Below, one piece after another: positions 1 to 8,125 of a stretch of 13,176 nt of DNA. The first letter of the stretch is position 1, and each line of letters begins with the position of its first letter. The DNA is taken from contig JAJKIL010000034.1 in NCBI GenBank assembly GCA_021154515.1, positions 1-13,176 of the forward strand, written 5' to 3'. This DNA is from Niastella sp. (lineage in GTDB: Bacteria > Bacteroidota > Bacteroidia > Chitinophagales > Chitinophagaceae). Below the pieces are notes generated by a model. The model was not told the origin of the DNA and ran no database searches. It worked only from the letters and a program-made list of their open reading frames with translations. Both the position numbers and the translations under genes were made by a program.

Positions 1-925
1 AGAAAATACCTTTCATTTTCTTTTTTAACGTATCCGTGTCAAGGGTAGCCAGGTAGTTGGTAGGCTCCCAACCATTGCCGGAAGGTTCAATAAAAGGATT
101 GGTGAGATTCAGGTTCAGCCAGCCTTTTTCCATTCTGAAAATGGTATACCCTTTTCTGGTTAAAAATGCAGCTATCTCAGAGGGATAGGGCTCATGGTCC
201 TCGTAAACAATATTGGTGATCTTTTTATTTTCAATGATCTGCTCAGCTCCTTTAAGAACGGTTAGTTCATGCCCCTCTACATCTATCTTAAGCACATTGA
301 TGGTAGCGCCAGGCTCAACCATATCATCCAGTTTACGCAGATCTATTTTGATGGCATTGGTTGAATGAGTGCCATTTTTTACATAGGCCACGCCCTGGTT
401 ATAAGTAAATGATTCAGGCAATTCCAGGTAGCCTTCTTTATTTGAATCTGATAAGGCGAAAGGGTAGAGCGTTGTGTTGGGATAATGGTTGTTCCGGATA
501 TTCCTGTTGAGCCTCTTAAGAATGATGGGGTTGGGCTCAAATGCCCATACTTTACCCTGCGAACCTGATCTATAGGAACAGAGACTGGTGATGAACCCGA
601 TATTGGCGCCTACATCCAGCACAAAATTACCAGGCTCGATCAGGCGCCACAGTGTTTCGCTTAATGCCAGATCATAGATCCTGGTGTTGTAAATGGAATT
701 GCCAATGGTTTCCTGGGTGTCGATCTCTATTGAATGGCCCCACGGTGTTTTTTGGTTAATGATGCCCTGCCCGGGTTTGTTAAATAACTTCTTAACAACC
801 GAGTGCAAACTGAAATAGTATTCAGGTCTCTTTATATAATGTATGATGCTTTTTTTGCTCCGGAAAACAGGCATTTTGCGGAGTATTTTACTTGATCCGG
901 TTAATGTTTCGATTACGACTGACAT
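1..925 (-). CDS. FkbM family SAM-dependent methyltransferase (3' end cut by window)
   Basis: Reading the minus strand from an ATG at 925..923 gives an open frame of 308 codons that runs off the left edge without a stop. It shows the SAM-binding motif DVGANIGF (residues 104-111), an acidic second motif FEPNP (129-133) and the family motif KIDVEGHE (213-220). These define the FkbM/Methyltransf_21 family, whose members usually O-methylate sugars or polyketides. The sequence ends in NYLATLD-type residues typical of the end of such proteins, so only a little is probably missing. It starts 25 bases after the stop of the WcaF-like gene and is the last gene of the operon visible here. By context it would methylate a sugar hydroxyl of the repeat unit in the cytoplasm. 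The family call is firm; the substrate is unknown. Confidence 0.9.
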   Translation of the reverse strand, partial: MSVVIETLTGSSKILRKMPVFRSKKSIIHYIKRPEYYFSLHSVVKKLFNKPGQGIINQKTPWGHSIEIDTQETIGNSIYNTRIYDLALSETLWRLIEPGNFVLDVGANIGFITSLCSYRSGSQGKVWAFEPNPIILKRLNRNIRNNHYPNTTLYPFALSDSNKEGYLELPESFTYNQGVAYVKNGTHSTNAIKIDLRKLDDMVEPGATINVLKIDVEGHELTVLKGAEQIIENKKITNIVYEDHEPYPSEIAAFLTRKGYTIFRMEKGWLNLNLTNPFIEPSGNGWEPTNYLATLDTDTLKKKMKGIF

Positions 926-950
926 AAATTTAATTCATTGACCTGTAAAA

Positions 951-1532
951 TCAAATTACCTCAAGAAAGTTTTTGCGCTTTTTCACCATTCGCGCCGGGT
1001 TGCCGGCATATACGGTCCAGGGCTCCAGCTGCCTGGTTGCCAAACCGGCAGCGCCCAATACACTGCCTTCTCCACAATGAATGCCGGGCAGTACGATTGC
1101 TTTTGCTCCAATCCAAACATAAGGTTCCATTACTATTTCTTTTTTAATATAGGTAAAAGCTTCGCTGTTATAGTCGTGCGTGGCGCCGCAGATAAAGGCC
1201 TGTTGTGATAGTACGGTATGATGGCCCAGGCGAAGGCCACCCGGGTTATAGATCTCTGCACCGGGTCCTATTGCCACCGCTTCGCCTGTTTCAAGCAACC
1301 AGGGCGCCCATATTTTGCACGTTGGGTAAATGAAATTGTTGGGGCCTATTCTGGCGCCAAACAACCGCAGGAACCAGATCCGCCATTTATGCATGGGGTT
1401 GGGTGTCCATTTACAGAAAATGAACCATACCGTGCTCCAGCAATACCGCCTCAGTTTATTCGTAAAAGGGAACACCGGGCGTAAATAAGGATCAGGGCTA
1501 TTTACATCGTGGTTCGAAAGCAATGTTATCAT
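951..1532 (-). CDS. WcaF-like hexapeptide-repeat sugar O-acetyltransferase
   Basis: This 193-residue protein has hexapeptide repeats of a left-handed beta-helix across about residues 58-165 (for example IGPGAEI, LGHHTVL, IGAKAIVLPG, GEGSVLGA). It has the conserved GATHDY segment with the probable catalytic His119, and a C-terminal YAGNPARMV segment shared by sugar acetyltransferases. The N-terminal region rich in Trp and Phe, followed by WTPNPMHKWR, resembles WcaF, the colanic acid acetyltransferase. Known members transfer acetyl from acetyl-CoA to a sugar of a lipid-linked polysaccharide unit and act as trimers. Its ATG overlaps the TGA of the upstream GT4 gene in an ATGA arrangement (1529-1532), which indicates translational coupling and suggests the two work on the same sugar. 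The family is clear; the acetylated position is not knowable from sequence. Confidence 0.9.
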   Translation of the reverse strand: MITLLSNHDVNSPDPYLRPVFPFTNKLRRYCWSTVWFIFCKWTPNPMHKWRIWFLRLFGARIGPNNFIYPTCKIWAPWLLETGEAVAIGPGAEIYNPGGLRLGHHTVLSQQAFICGATHDYNSEAFTYIKKEIVMEPYVWIGAKAIVLPGIHCGEGSVLGAAGLATRQLEPWTVYAGNPARMVKKRKNFLEVI

Positions 1533-2773
1533 AATGGTATATTAGACGGCTGTTTAGCCGGTTTGTGATCGATGCCTAATGCCCGCAACATTCGCTTGGT
1601 GGCCATTTCAACTGAAAATTGTCTTTCATAACATTGTTTGGCCCTTACCCCCATCAGCTGCTGTTGTTCAGTACGCAGCGACATCCACCTGTTCAGTAAT
1701 GACAGGGTCCCTGTTGCTGTATCATCTTCTGCCAGCCCTCCCTGCATTTCAATTACTTCGCGCCAGATATTCACTTTGTTGGAGATGAGTGCAGGCGTGC
1801 CACAGGCCAGGGCTTCTACCAGCGCCATCCCAAAGTTTTCCTGGTGGCTGGGCAGGATAAAGGCATCTGCACAATAAAAAGCACCCCACCTGGCATCGCT
1901 ATTGAGCATCCCGGGAAATGCAACCAGGAATTTTAACAACCGGGAGGTGGCAATAATTTTTTTTATTTTCTTACCATAGGGTGTATCCAATCCGGGTCCG
2001 GCAATTACCAGCATGGGGAATGGATAGTTTTCCGAAGTATTGTCTTCTGAATAATCAATGGCAATTTTATCATATGCTTCAAGCAACAGGTCAACACCTT
2101 TCTTTTCATCTATTCTTCCCAAAAAAAGCAGGTAATTTCTGTTTATTACTTCGGGGCATCTGTTCAGGAAAGCCTTTTGCATATTTTCAGTAAAAAGCGG
2201 AGGTTCCTGTACACCCAACCCTACTACTGCCGTATGCCTGGGTTTATAGGGCCTGAAAGGCTGGCTTGCCCGGGTTTGTTCTTCAAGGCTGGTGAACAGG
2301 ATACCATTAGCTCCATTCACGAGTTTATTTTCAATGAATTTCCAATAACACCAGTTCCGGATGGCTTTTAACCTTCTTGCCTGTACGGCCTGAAACCAGG
2401 GATCAAGCATGCCATGTGGCATTACATACACTGCCGGTACCCAGGCTACTCTTTTTTTAAGTTCCCTGAATAATGTCTGCACGGCGTAACCATGATATTG
2501 CCATAGCCCGTGAACAATCACTATATCAAAGCGGAGATAATTTAATTTCAGCCAGGGTTTTAATTGAGGGGAATAATACCAGGCGCTTCTCCCTTCGCCA
2601 GGGGTATGAATAACGAATGCTTCTTCTTTAAGGAATGGCGCCTGTGGATTATCCAGGGTAATCACTTCATTGTAAAAGCCCAGATCCTGCAGTCCACCAA
2701 CAATGGTGCGGATGGCCTGTGCCACCCCGCCAAGCCGGGGATCTAATTTACCTGCTATGTGAAGTATATTCAT
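1529..2773 (-). CDS. GT4 family glycosyltransferase
   Basis: This is a GT-B fold retaining glycosyltransferase of 414 residues from the chosen start. Its N-terminal domain opens with MNILHIAGKL and a Gly-Gly-Val acceptor loop (15-17). PHGMLDPW lies at 119-126. The C-terminal donor domain has FLGRIDEKKG (about 217-226) and an EX7E pair (E312, E320) inside a QENFGMALVEALACG motif, typical of GT4 enzymes. The open frame extends upstream to 2911, but that would overlap the acyltransferase gene by 83 bases. ATGs at 2812 (16 bases after the upstream stop) and 2773 are the realistic starts. I chose 2773 because the conserved domain begins there and the extra residues are a Thr-rich tail. Donor and acceptor are unknown. 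It is coupled to the WcaF-like gene and flanked by acyltransferases on both sides. Confidence 0.92.
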   Translation of the reverse strand: MNILHIAGKLDPRLGGVAQAIRTIVGGLQDLGFYNEVITLDNPQAPFLKEEAFVIHTPGEGRSAWYYSPQLKPWLKLNYLRFDIVIVHGLWQYHGYAVQTLFRELKKRVAWVPAVYVMPHGMLDPWFQAVQARRLKAIRNWCYWKFIENKLVNGANGILFTSLEEQTRASQPFRPYKPRHTAVVGLGVQEPPLFTENMQKAFLNRCPEVINRNYLLFLGRIDEKKGVDLLLEAYDKIAIDYSEDNTSENYPFPMLVIAGPGLDTPYGKKIKKIIATSRLLKFLVAFPGMLNSDARWGAFYCADAFILPSHQENFGMALVEALACGTPALISNKVNIWREVIEMQGGLAEDDTATGTLSLLNRWMSLRTEQQQLMGVRAKQCYERQFSVEMATKRMLRALGIDHKPAKQPSNIPL

Positions 2774-2828
2774 GCGGGTGGTGGTTGTAATGCCTGTTGA
2801 AGTCGTGTTCATGTGCGGGCAATGTGTA

Positions 2829-3497
2829 TTAAACGACAAACCCGTCTGACCGACTGAAATATTTTGCTTCTTTAGGAATGTCTGACAACATAGTTGCCGG
2901 TACACCTCCATATAATTTCCATGGTTCGGTATAAGGTTTATTCAGCAGCGATTTGGCGCCCAGCACCGAGTAGGGAGGCAGGTTACAACCTCCCAGTATT
3001 ACAGCGTTTGTACCTACAAATGTGTACTCGCCTATATGGATAGGCGCACTGTGCTGCCGGTTCTCGAACAGATCAATGGAATGTGTGAGCAATTGCGACT
3101 GGTAGCCGGCAATTGTTGCAAACCGGCCTATTGTAATCAGGTTGGTGCAATCGATATGGTGGTTCTTTGTAATAAAAGCGTATTCGCCTACATCCAGCGC
3201 CGCCTTGCGGGTGGGTTGGTGGCCGAAGTGCTGATGACGGTTGTTGCATTTGGTGGAAAGACCGGTGATCCAGTTTCCCCGGCCGATGCCTGAATGAGCG
3301 CCCATCGATATCTGATCGAGGTGGATGGCCACTGTAAAATGACCTATGGAAGCGCCTGCTTTCATTATCAGCTTGCCGGGAAATACCCAGGCCAGCCCGA
3401 TCCTTGCGGCCGGGTGAATTTCAAAACCAAACAACCTGTTCAGCCACCTTCTTCTTAAGGGCCAGGGAAGAAAAAAGCTGACAATCTTTAACAGCAT
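2829..3497 (-). CDS. Left-handed beta-helix acyltransferase (hexapeptide family)
   Basis: This 222-residue protein has irregular hexapeptide repeats from about residue 32 to 185 (IGHFTVA, MGAHSGIG, VGEYAFI, IGRFATIA, IGEYTFVGTNAVILGG, SVLGAKS). It has a probable catalytic His139 in LLTHSID and a YGGVPATML C-terminal segment matching sugar acetyltransferases. It is of the same superfamily as the WcaF-like protein but clearly not a recent duplicate: the N-terminus (a short hydrophobic SFFLPWPLRRRW segment) and the repeat layout differ. It probably transfers an acetyl or similar acyl group to a sugar of the repeat unit. Its start lies 15 bases after the upstream GT4 stop, and the next GT4 follows closely. 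The family call is firm; the acyl group and target are inferred only from context. Confidence 0.87.
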   Translation of the reverse strand: MLLKIVSFFLPWPLRRRWLNRLFGFEIHPAARIGLAWVFPGKLIMKAGASIGHFTVAIHLDQISMGAHSGIGRGNWITGLSTKCNNRHQHFGHQPTRKAALDVGEYAFITKNHHIDCTNLITIGRFATIAGYQSQLLTHSIDLFENRQHSAPIHIGEYTFVGTNAVILGGCNLPPYSVLGAKSLLNKPYTEPWKLYGGVPATMLSDIPKEAKYFSRSDGFVV

Positions 3498-3512
3498 GCC
3501 GGGTAGTTTTTA

Positions 3513-4652
3513 TTATGACAGGTGCAAATTCAAATAGGCGTGGGTCATTCTTGATACATTGAAACGTCTTGCGTTCTCAAATCCTTTTCCGATCAGTTCC
3601 TCCCGCGTTTTTTTGTTTTGGAGCGATAGGAATGCGTCGGCAAAATCTGCTGGTCTTACCGGGTCGGCGTGTAAAGCAGAACCGCCGCTTACTTCGGGCA
3701 GCGGGTTCAACGAACTGGCTATAACCGGAGCGCCGCATGCCTGGGCTTCAATGACAGGCCAGCCAAAACCTTCTGACAGGGATGGAAATACGAATGCGGC
3801 GCAGGTGCTGTAAAGCGCTACGAGGGTAATATGGTCAGGGCTTACAACAGAGGCGATCCGGTGCTTTAAACCTAAGGTGCCCGCATAGGTAATCAACTCT
3901 TTTTCCAATGGCTCACCGGCGAAACAGATCATTCCATTCCAACGGCTGCCCAGCACCATCAGCATATCAATAAGCAACTTACGGTTCTTACGCGGTAAAC
4001 CCGAGCCCACATGCAGCAGATATGGATGCACCGGATCAATTCCTGCCTTCCTGACTAGTGCGCCGGCTTCTTCTTTGGGAAGGGGCCAAAAGTTAGCATT
4101 GAATGCATTATAGATCACCATCCAGTTCTTTGAATGATCTTTCGGATGAATATTGTCAAGTGCGCACAATTGCTGGTAAGTAGTCCAGGAAACAGCTGCC
4201 AGCTTGTGTGCATTGGTAAGGTTGTTGAGGATCCAGTTCTGCAAAATTCTGCCGGTTTTTGAGGCGCTTACACAGGCGTCTGCATAGCCGAGCGCACCGC
4301 GAATGGCCAATACATCATGGCAGGTGATAACAGTTCTGTGAACCGGCAACGGCTTCAGGTAATAGGAGTTGGAGTGATCGCAAATATGAAAATGAATATT
4401 TGCCGAATGATATTTTTTATGCAGCATGCGAATATGGAGGATAACAGGAAACAGGATCCATTTGTCTATATACCCCATCCATTTACCCGGGCCCGTGGTG
4501 GTTGATCTAAACAGTTTACCAAAGAAAACAACGGGCCGCCAGATGGTTGCAGTATGCCCTTCTTTTGATAAACCGGTAGCCAACATATTCGCAAAGCGTT
4601 CCATGCTTTGCTGTTTATCTTGTACATAATTACCAATTAAAATGAAACGCAT
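3513..4652 (-). CDS. GT4 family glycosyltransferase
   Basis: This 379-residue GT-B enzyme begins MRFILIGNY. CHDV at 111-114 belongs to the N-terminal domain. The donor domain shows HVGSGLPRKN (214-223) and an EX7E pair (E294, E302) within LSEGFGWPVIEAQACGAPVI, followed by PLPEVSGG, the usual donor-site loop of mannosyltransferase-like GT4 proteins. The open frame continues upstream to 4910, but that stretch lies inside the polymerase gene. The ATG at 4652 gives a normal N-terminus and a 16-base overlap with the polymerase stop, suggesting coupled translation. It is probably one of the cytoplasmic sugar transferases building the repeat unit; its specificity cannot be read from sequence. Confidence 0.92.
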   Translation of the reverse strand: MRFILIGNYVQDKQQSMERFANMLATGLSKEGHTATIWRPVVFFGKLFRSTTTGPGKWMGYIDKWILFPVILHIRMLHKKYHSANIHFHICDHSNSYYLKPLPVHRTVITCHDVLAIRGALGYADACVSASKTGRILQNWILNNLTNAHKLAAVSWTTYQQLCALDNIHPKDHSKNWMVIYNAFNANFWPLPKEEAGALVRKAGIDPVHPYLLHVGSGLPRKNRKLLIDMLMVLGSRWNGMICFAGEPLEKELITYAGTLGLKHRIASVVSPDHITLVALYSTCAAFVFPSLSEGFGWPVIEAQACGAPVIASSLNPLPEVSGGSALHADPVRPADFADAFLSLQNKKTREELIGKGFENARRFNVSRMTHAYLNLHLS

Positions 4653-6001
4653 GGCTGGGATGTTTTTCTTGTTCCGAACGAAGCCGCCATCAATCCGCTG
4701 ATCAGTATTGAAAAACCGAGTGCTGTCGGTTGCGCCCAACCGCCTTGCGCCAGATTCATTAAACCAAAGCTTGCCAGCATCCAGGGCAACAGATCGCCGG
4801 CAGTCATTTTTTGGTAGGCAGCTATTGCCATCCGGGCAGTTAATAAAACCCGGATGAGTATTACTGACAGTCCGGGTAAAGGTCCCATTTCGCCAATGAG
4901 CCTTCCCCATTCCCCCTCAGAAATCAGGAATATTTGTTTGCCGGTTAACAGCTGGGCGCCTACGTTGGTGCCCATTCCCAGTCCATACCCAAAAAAAGGC
5001 TGGTCACCCGACTGGGCAAGCGCTCCGAACATCCCGCCCATATAGCGATCAATGAGCACCCCATGCAGCCCGCCTTCCACTTCATTGGCAGTATCAAAAC
5101 GGGCACTGAACGCGCCGAACGCGGTCTGGAAAAGAGAAGTATTGCTTATCAGCGCCAACACAATAGTTCCGCCTATCAGTGCTACGATCATTTTGCTCAT
5201 ATATTTTGGCATGCGTGAAACTGCCAGTAAAGTAAATGCCAGCGTCAGGGCTACCTGAAAGAATAAACCCCGGCTTATGGAAAGCGGAATGGACGCGAAC
5301 AGGGCCAGGGTGGCGCCTACCAGCAGCAGGCGGTTAATGAGTTTGGGATTGAGCCAGAAAAAAAAGACAAAGGCGCCCACGAGGTTGTAAAAGAGCGTTA
5401 CCCCGTTTGTAAAGGAGAAGGTGCCGGGCGGACGCATGAAATTAAGTGCGCCCGGAAATCCCCCGCCGTCGGTGTCGCCGGCCATGCCTTTGTTTACTGT
5501 AGCAGTTTCCGGACTAAAGAATTGCAATGCGATCAACAGGGTCATCGGCAGGGAGATCAGCAGGGTTATCTTTCCCATTTGAATGACATCTTCCCGGGTA
5601 AATACAGCTGCAAAAACAAAGATCAGTGGAAAATGAAAAAGCAGGATGCGGGCGCCGAACAGGGCAACCATTGCATTGCCATGCCCCCAAAAAATGGTGG
5701 TGATGATACCCAGGACGGCTACAAATACCATGGCTGTCAGGAACCCGTTCCTGGGTAAGCGTCTTTCTCGCCAGCATAATAAAACCAGCCATAGGGCCAC
5801 AGGATCACGCACTATCAGCAGTGGCATGGCCAATCCCGGCATCACCCATTTCCTGATCGCACCTTCAAAGATCAAAAGAAAATAATACAGCCAGATGCCG
5901 GTCTTCAACCACTGTAATACGCGGCCCCTTTTGCGTTGTTGTGCATGTATTTCAAATTCAGCAAAAGCAGGTGTGTATGGTGCTGATAATGCTATCGCCA
6001 T
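4637..6001 (-). CDS. O-antigen/capsule polymerase-like (Wzy/WaaL family) membrane protein
   Basis: This is a very hydrophobic protein of 454 residues from the chosen start. I see about ten to twelve membrane segments, including roughly 36-50, 58-76, 87-105, 113-134, 143-162, 200-216, 222-240, 245-262, 270-286, 372-389 and 405-440. A long extracytoplasmic loop lies at about 287-370 and contains GYGLGMGTNVG (338-348) and SEGEWGRLIGEMG (361-373). This loop pattern is characteristic of O-antigen polymerases and ligases. It would join flipped repeat units on the outer face of the inner membrane. The ligase alternative cannot be excluded, but the position inside a repeat-unit operon with a flippase favours polymerase. 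An ATG at 6028 would add nine residues. I prefer 6001, preceded by a GGAAAAAA stretch, which overlaps the upstream GT4 by 44 bases. Confidence 0.82.
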   Translation of the reverse strand: MAIALSAPYTPAFAEFEIHAQQRKRGRVLQWLKTGIWLYYFLLIFEGAIRKWVMPGLAMPLLIVRDPVALWLVLLCWRERRLPRNGFLTAMVFVAVLGIITTIFWGHGNAMVALFGARILLFHFPLIFVFAAVFTREDVIQMGKITLLISLPMTLLIALQFFSPETATVNKGMAGDTDGGGFPGALNFMRPPGTFSFTNGVTLFYNLVGAFVFFFWLNPKLINRLLLVGATLALFASIPLSISRGLFFQVALTLAFTLLAVSRMPKYMSKMIVALIGGTIVLALISNTSLFQTAFGAFSARFDTANEVEGGLHGVLIDRYMGGMFGALAQSGDQPFFGYGLGMGTNVGAQLLTGKQIFLISEGEWGRLIGEMGPLPGLSVILIRVLLTARMAIAAYQKMTAGDLLPWMLASFGLMNLAQGGWAQPTALGFSILISGLMAASFGTRKTSQPCVSF

Positions 6002-7208
6002 ATTTTTTCCAGGTATATGCTGCTGCATGTAGTTTGGCTTTTATCCCCATTTCTATAATTGCTGCACGGTTATCGAGCAGCCAGTTCAGTTTTTCGGCTA
6101 TCGTTTCGGGTGATCGGATAGGGATCAGAAAACCGGTACTGCCATCCTGCTTTATCAGGTCTTCCCCGCCGGTGTTGGGCGTAATGATCAGCGGTAGCCC
6201 CTGGCTCATAGCTTCCTGCATTACCAGGGCCCGGCCTTCCACAATAGAAGGAAGGCAAAATACGTCGCAGGATCTCATGAGCGCCAGTACCTGTGGGTTA
6301 GGCCTGCCTGCTTCATAAATGAAGTGGGGGCATTCTTTCCTGTAAAATTCCATAGGCGCTTCAGGCGATCCCATCACTACCAGTTCAATATCCCGCCTGT
6401 TAAGCAGGCGCATGGCTGTAAACAGATCCCCCAGGCCTTTCCGCTGGCTCATAGAGCCCGCGAAAAGTACACGCAGCGGTTTTTTAAAATTTTTACGTGT
6501 TGGTTCTTCTTTGTCTGTTACCGGCATGGGCGATCCAAATGGAGCCATGATTATCTTTTTATTTTTTGCCCAGTCGGGCAAAGAATTTTCCACAAAAGAG
6601 CTGGGCCCTACTATAACATCAGCTAATTGAAGTTCCTGTGTTTTCCTTTCCAGTTTTTCAGGCGAATCCTGTATGCCGCCTTTTAGTGTAAGGGCCCAGC
6701 CCGGCAGCCGGAGCGCTTCTTCCTTTAATAGCCTCCGGGCGGTTTTCCAATAGGCAATGGGCAGATCATAGACACAGGTAAGGCCAAGTGCTTTGGCCTG
6801 CTTGAAAGTAGCAAGGGCGCCATCTTCATACGCATACACAAGGGAAACACCATGCTTGTGTGCCGATCTTTGGAGTCGTGCCGCCACCGCTTTATCAAAT
6901 TCCCTGTATACACTGTCTATGCTTGCCCACCCAGTTTCATGACGAAGAAAATGATGCAGGCCTACCTTGGGAAATAGCATGCGCGCTATTTCCCGCCAGG
7001 GATGGGTGTGAACCTGATGCTGCCGGGCCGGAAAACTTCGTCTTAAGCATTCTGCCCTGATCCCTTTAGGTAACATTCGCAACCAGGCAGCCTGGGGATT
7101 GAATGAAAGGGTGGTATTGAATTCATGCAGGTAGCCTGCACCTGCCATGGCTGCAATAACCGCCCGTACATTCTGGTTGCCTGTAGCATGGGTAATTAGC
7201 ATTTTCAT
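5958..7208 (-). CDS. GT4 family glycosyltransferase
   Basis: This is a 416-residue GT-B glycosyltransferase. The start MKMLITHATGNQNVRAV gives a short first strand. The donor domain carries FAGSMSQRKG (249-258) and an EX7E pair (E324, E332) in PSIVEGRALVMQEAMSQGLPLI, followed by TPNTGGEDLI and the GSTGFLIP donor-site segment. The N-terminal half contains YAYEDGALATFKQAKALG (about 125-142), a pattern I associate with a group of bacterial GT4 enzymes that are poorly characterised. A second in-frame ATG two codons later (7202) is an alternative start. It begins 16 bases after the GT2 stop, and its own 3' end overlaps the polymerase gene. Probably a cytoplasmic sugar transferase for the repeat unit; donor and acceptor unknown. 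Confidence 0.92.
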   Translation of the reverse strand: MKMLITHATGNQNVRAVIAAMAGAGYLHEFNTTLSFNPQAAWLRMLPKGIRAECLRRSFPARQHQVHTHPWREIARMLFPKVGLHHFLRHETGWASIDSVYREFDKAVAARLQRSAHKHGVSLVYAYEDGALATFKQAKALGLTCVYDLPIAYWKTARRLLKEEALRLPGWALTLKGGIQDSPEKLERKTQELQLADVIVGPSSFVENSLPDWAKNKKIIMAPFGSPMPVTDKEEPTRKNFKKPLRVLFAGSMSQRKGLGDLFTAMRLLNRRDIELVVMGSPEAPMEFYRKECPHFIYEAGRPNPQVLALMRSCDVFCLPSIVEGRALVMQEAMSQGLPLIITPNTGGEDLIKQDGSTGFLIPIRSPETIAEKLNWLLDNRAAIIEMGIKAKLHAAAYTWKKYGDSIISTIHTCFC

Positions 7209-7224
7209 ATGAAGTCCCGAATTA

Positions 7225-8106
7225 TTACTGATATCTTTTTATTGCATGCATCAACAACCTGCGTCCGTGCATTTTTTCGGAATGCCTTTCGTTGCCTGGT
7301 TGTAAATGGATCAATATTTTGAATACCAGGCATTCCAGTATTATTCTTGTTCTGAGCAGAAATTTCGTTACCCGCGGAAACAGCAGCAAGTGGTGTTTTT
7401 TTAGCAGTTTCCACCGGCTTTCATGGAATAACAGCACCCTTTTAAAATTTATTTTGTAAGAATTTCCGCCGCCGTGGCAGATCATGATCTCTTTGGTAAA
7501 AACCAGTTCCCATTTTGACCGGTGTATACGCATGCTGATGTCATTGTCGGCATCCAACACAGGGAAGTTGCTATCCAGGTAATTCAGATCTTCCATGCAC
7601 TGCCTGGTAAAACTTACGGCGCAGGAATACGGCAATTTGTTTTTATTTCTCCAGAAGCGCAGAAAGCCCAGTTTGGATGCCAGCTGCTGACCTACTATCA
7701 GTTCGCCTGCTGATGGCTCGTACTGGTAATTGCCGGTATCTCTTCCCTTTTCGTCTAATGTTCCAAAACCGATACAACCGATGGTGTTATCGGCATTATA
7801 CATGCTGAGGAGTTTTTCAATGAACGGCCCCAGGGGATAGGCATCCGAGTCGAGCAATACAATTATCCGTGAACCTGCTTTTTTGAGCCCATTGTTTACC
7901 GTACCTGTATAGCCCAGGTTTTTTGTGTTCCTGACAATTGTAACCACTTCATTGGGGAAGAAATAAGGATTGATGTCTGGTGAACAATCATCAACAACAA
8001 TTATTTCCGCAATTCGGTCCCGGTCATACTGCAACAATGCATCTATATTACGCTTCAGCAGGTGCCATTGTCCATAAACGGGTATTACAACTGATACGCT
8101 TTCCAT
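7225..8106 (-). CDS. GT2 family glycosyltransferase
   Basis: This is a GT-A fold inverting glycosyltransferase of 293 residues. It begins MESVSVVIPVYGQ and has IIVVDDCSPD (35-44), NLGYTGTVNNG (63-73), the metal/nucleotide-binding DSD triad in VLLDSDAYP (86-88 for DSD) and a likely catalytic-base region DADND (185-189), followed by HGGGNSYK (211-218). These are typical of GT2 enzymes related to rhamnosyltransferases. The C-terminal third is basic and amphipathic (about 227-270), suggesting association with the membrane surface. The frame is open up to 8196, but the ATG at 8106 sits right before the first beta strand and 19 bases after the upstream stop. It is the only GT-A enzyme in the window. 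Confidence 0.92.
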   Translation of the reverse strand: MESVSVVIPVYGQWHLLKRNIDALLQYDRDRIAEIIVVDDCSPDINPYFFPNEVVTIVRNTKNLGYTGTVNNGLKKAGSRIIVLLDSDAYPLGPFIEKLLSMYNADNTIGCIGFGTLDEKGRDTGNYQYEPSAGELIVGQQLASKLGFLRFWRNKNKLPYSCAVSFTRQCMEDLNYLDSNFPVLDADNDISMRIHRSKWELVFTKEIMICHGGGNSYKINFKRVLLFHESRWKLLKKHHLLLFPRVTKFLLRTRIILECLVFKILIHLQPGNERHSEKMHGRRLLMHAIKRYQ

Positions 8107-8125
8107 ATAAGCAGGGTTTACATTT

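Noticed and set aside
4653..4910. N-terminal extension of the GT4 gene into the polymerase gene
   Set aside because: The extra 86 residues have no domain character and would lie inside the polymerase coding sequence; the ATG at 4652 gives a normal GT4 N-terminus.
5941..6318. Plus-strand open frame of 125 codons over the 3' end of a GT4 gene and the polymerase start
   Set aside because: It lies opposite two confident genes, its translation is cysteine- and serine-rich without any domain pattern, and all real genes run on the other strand. It is a shadow frame.
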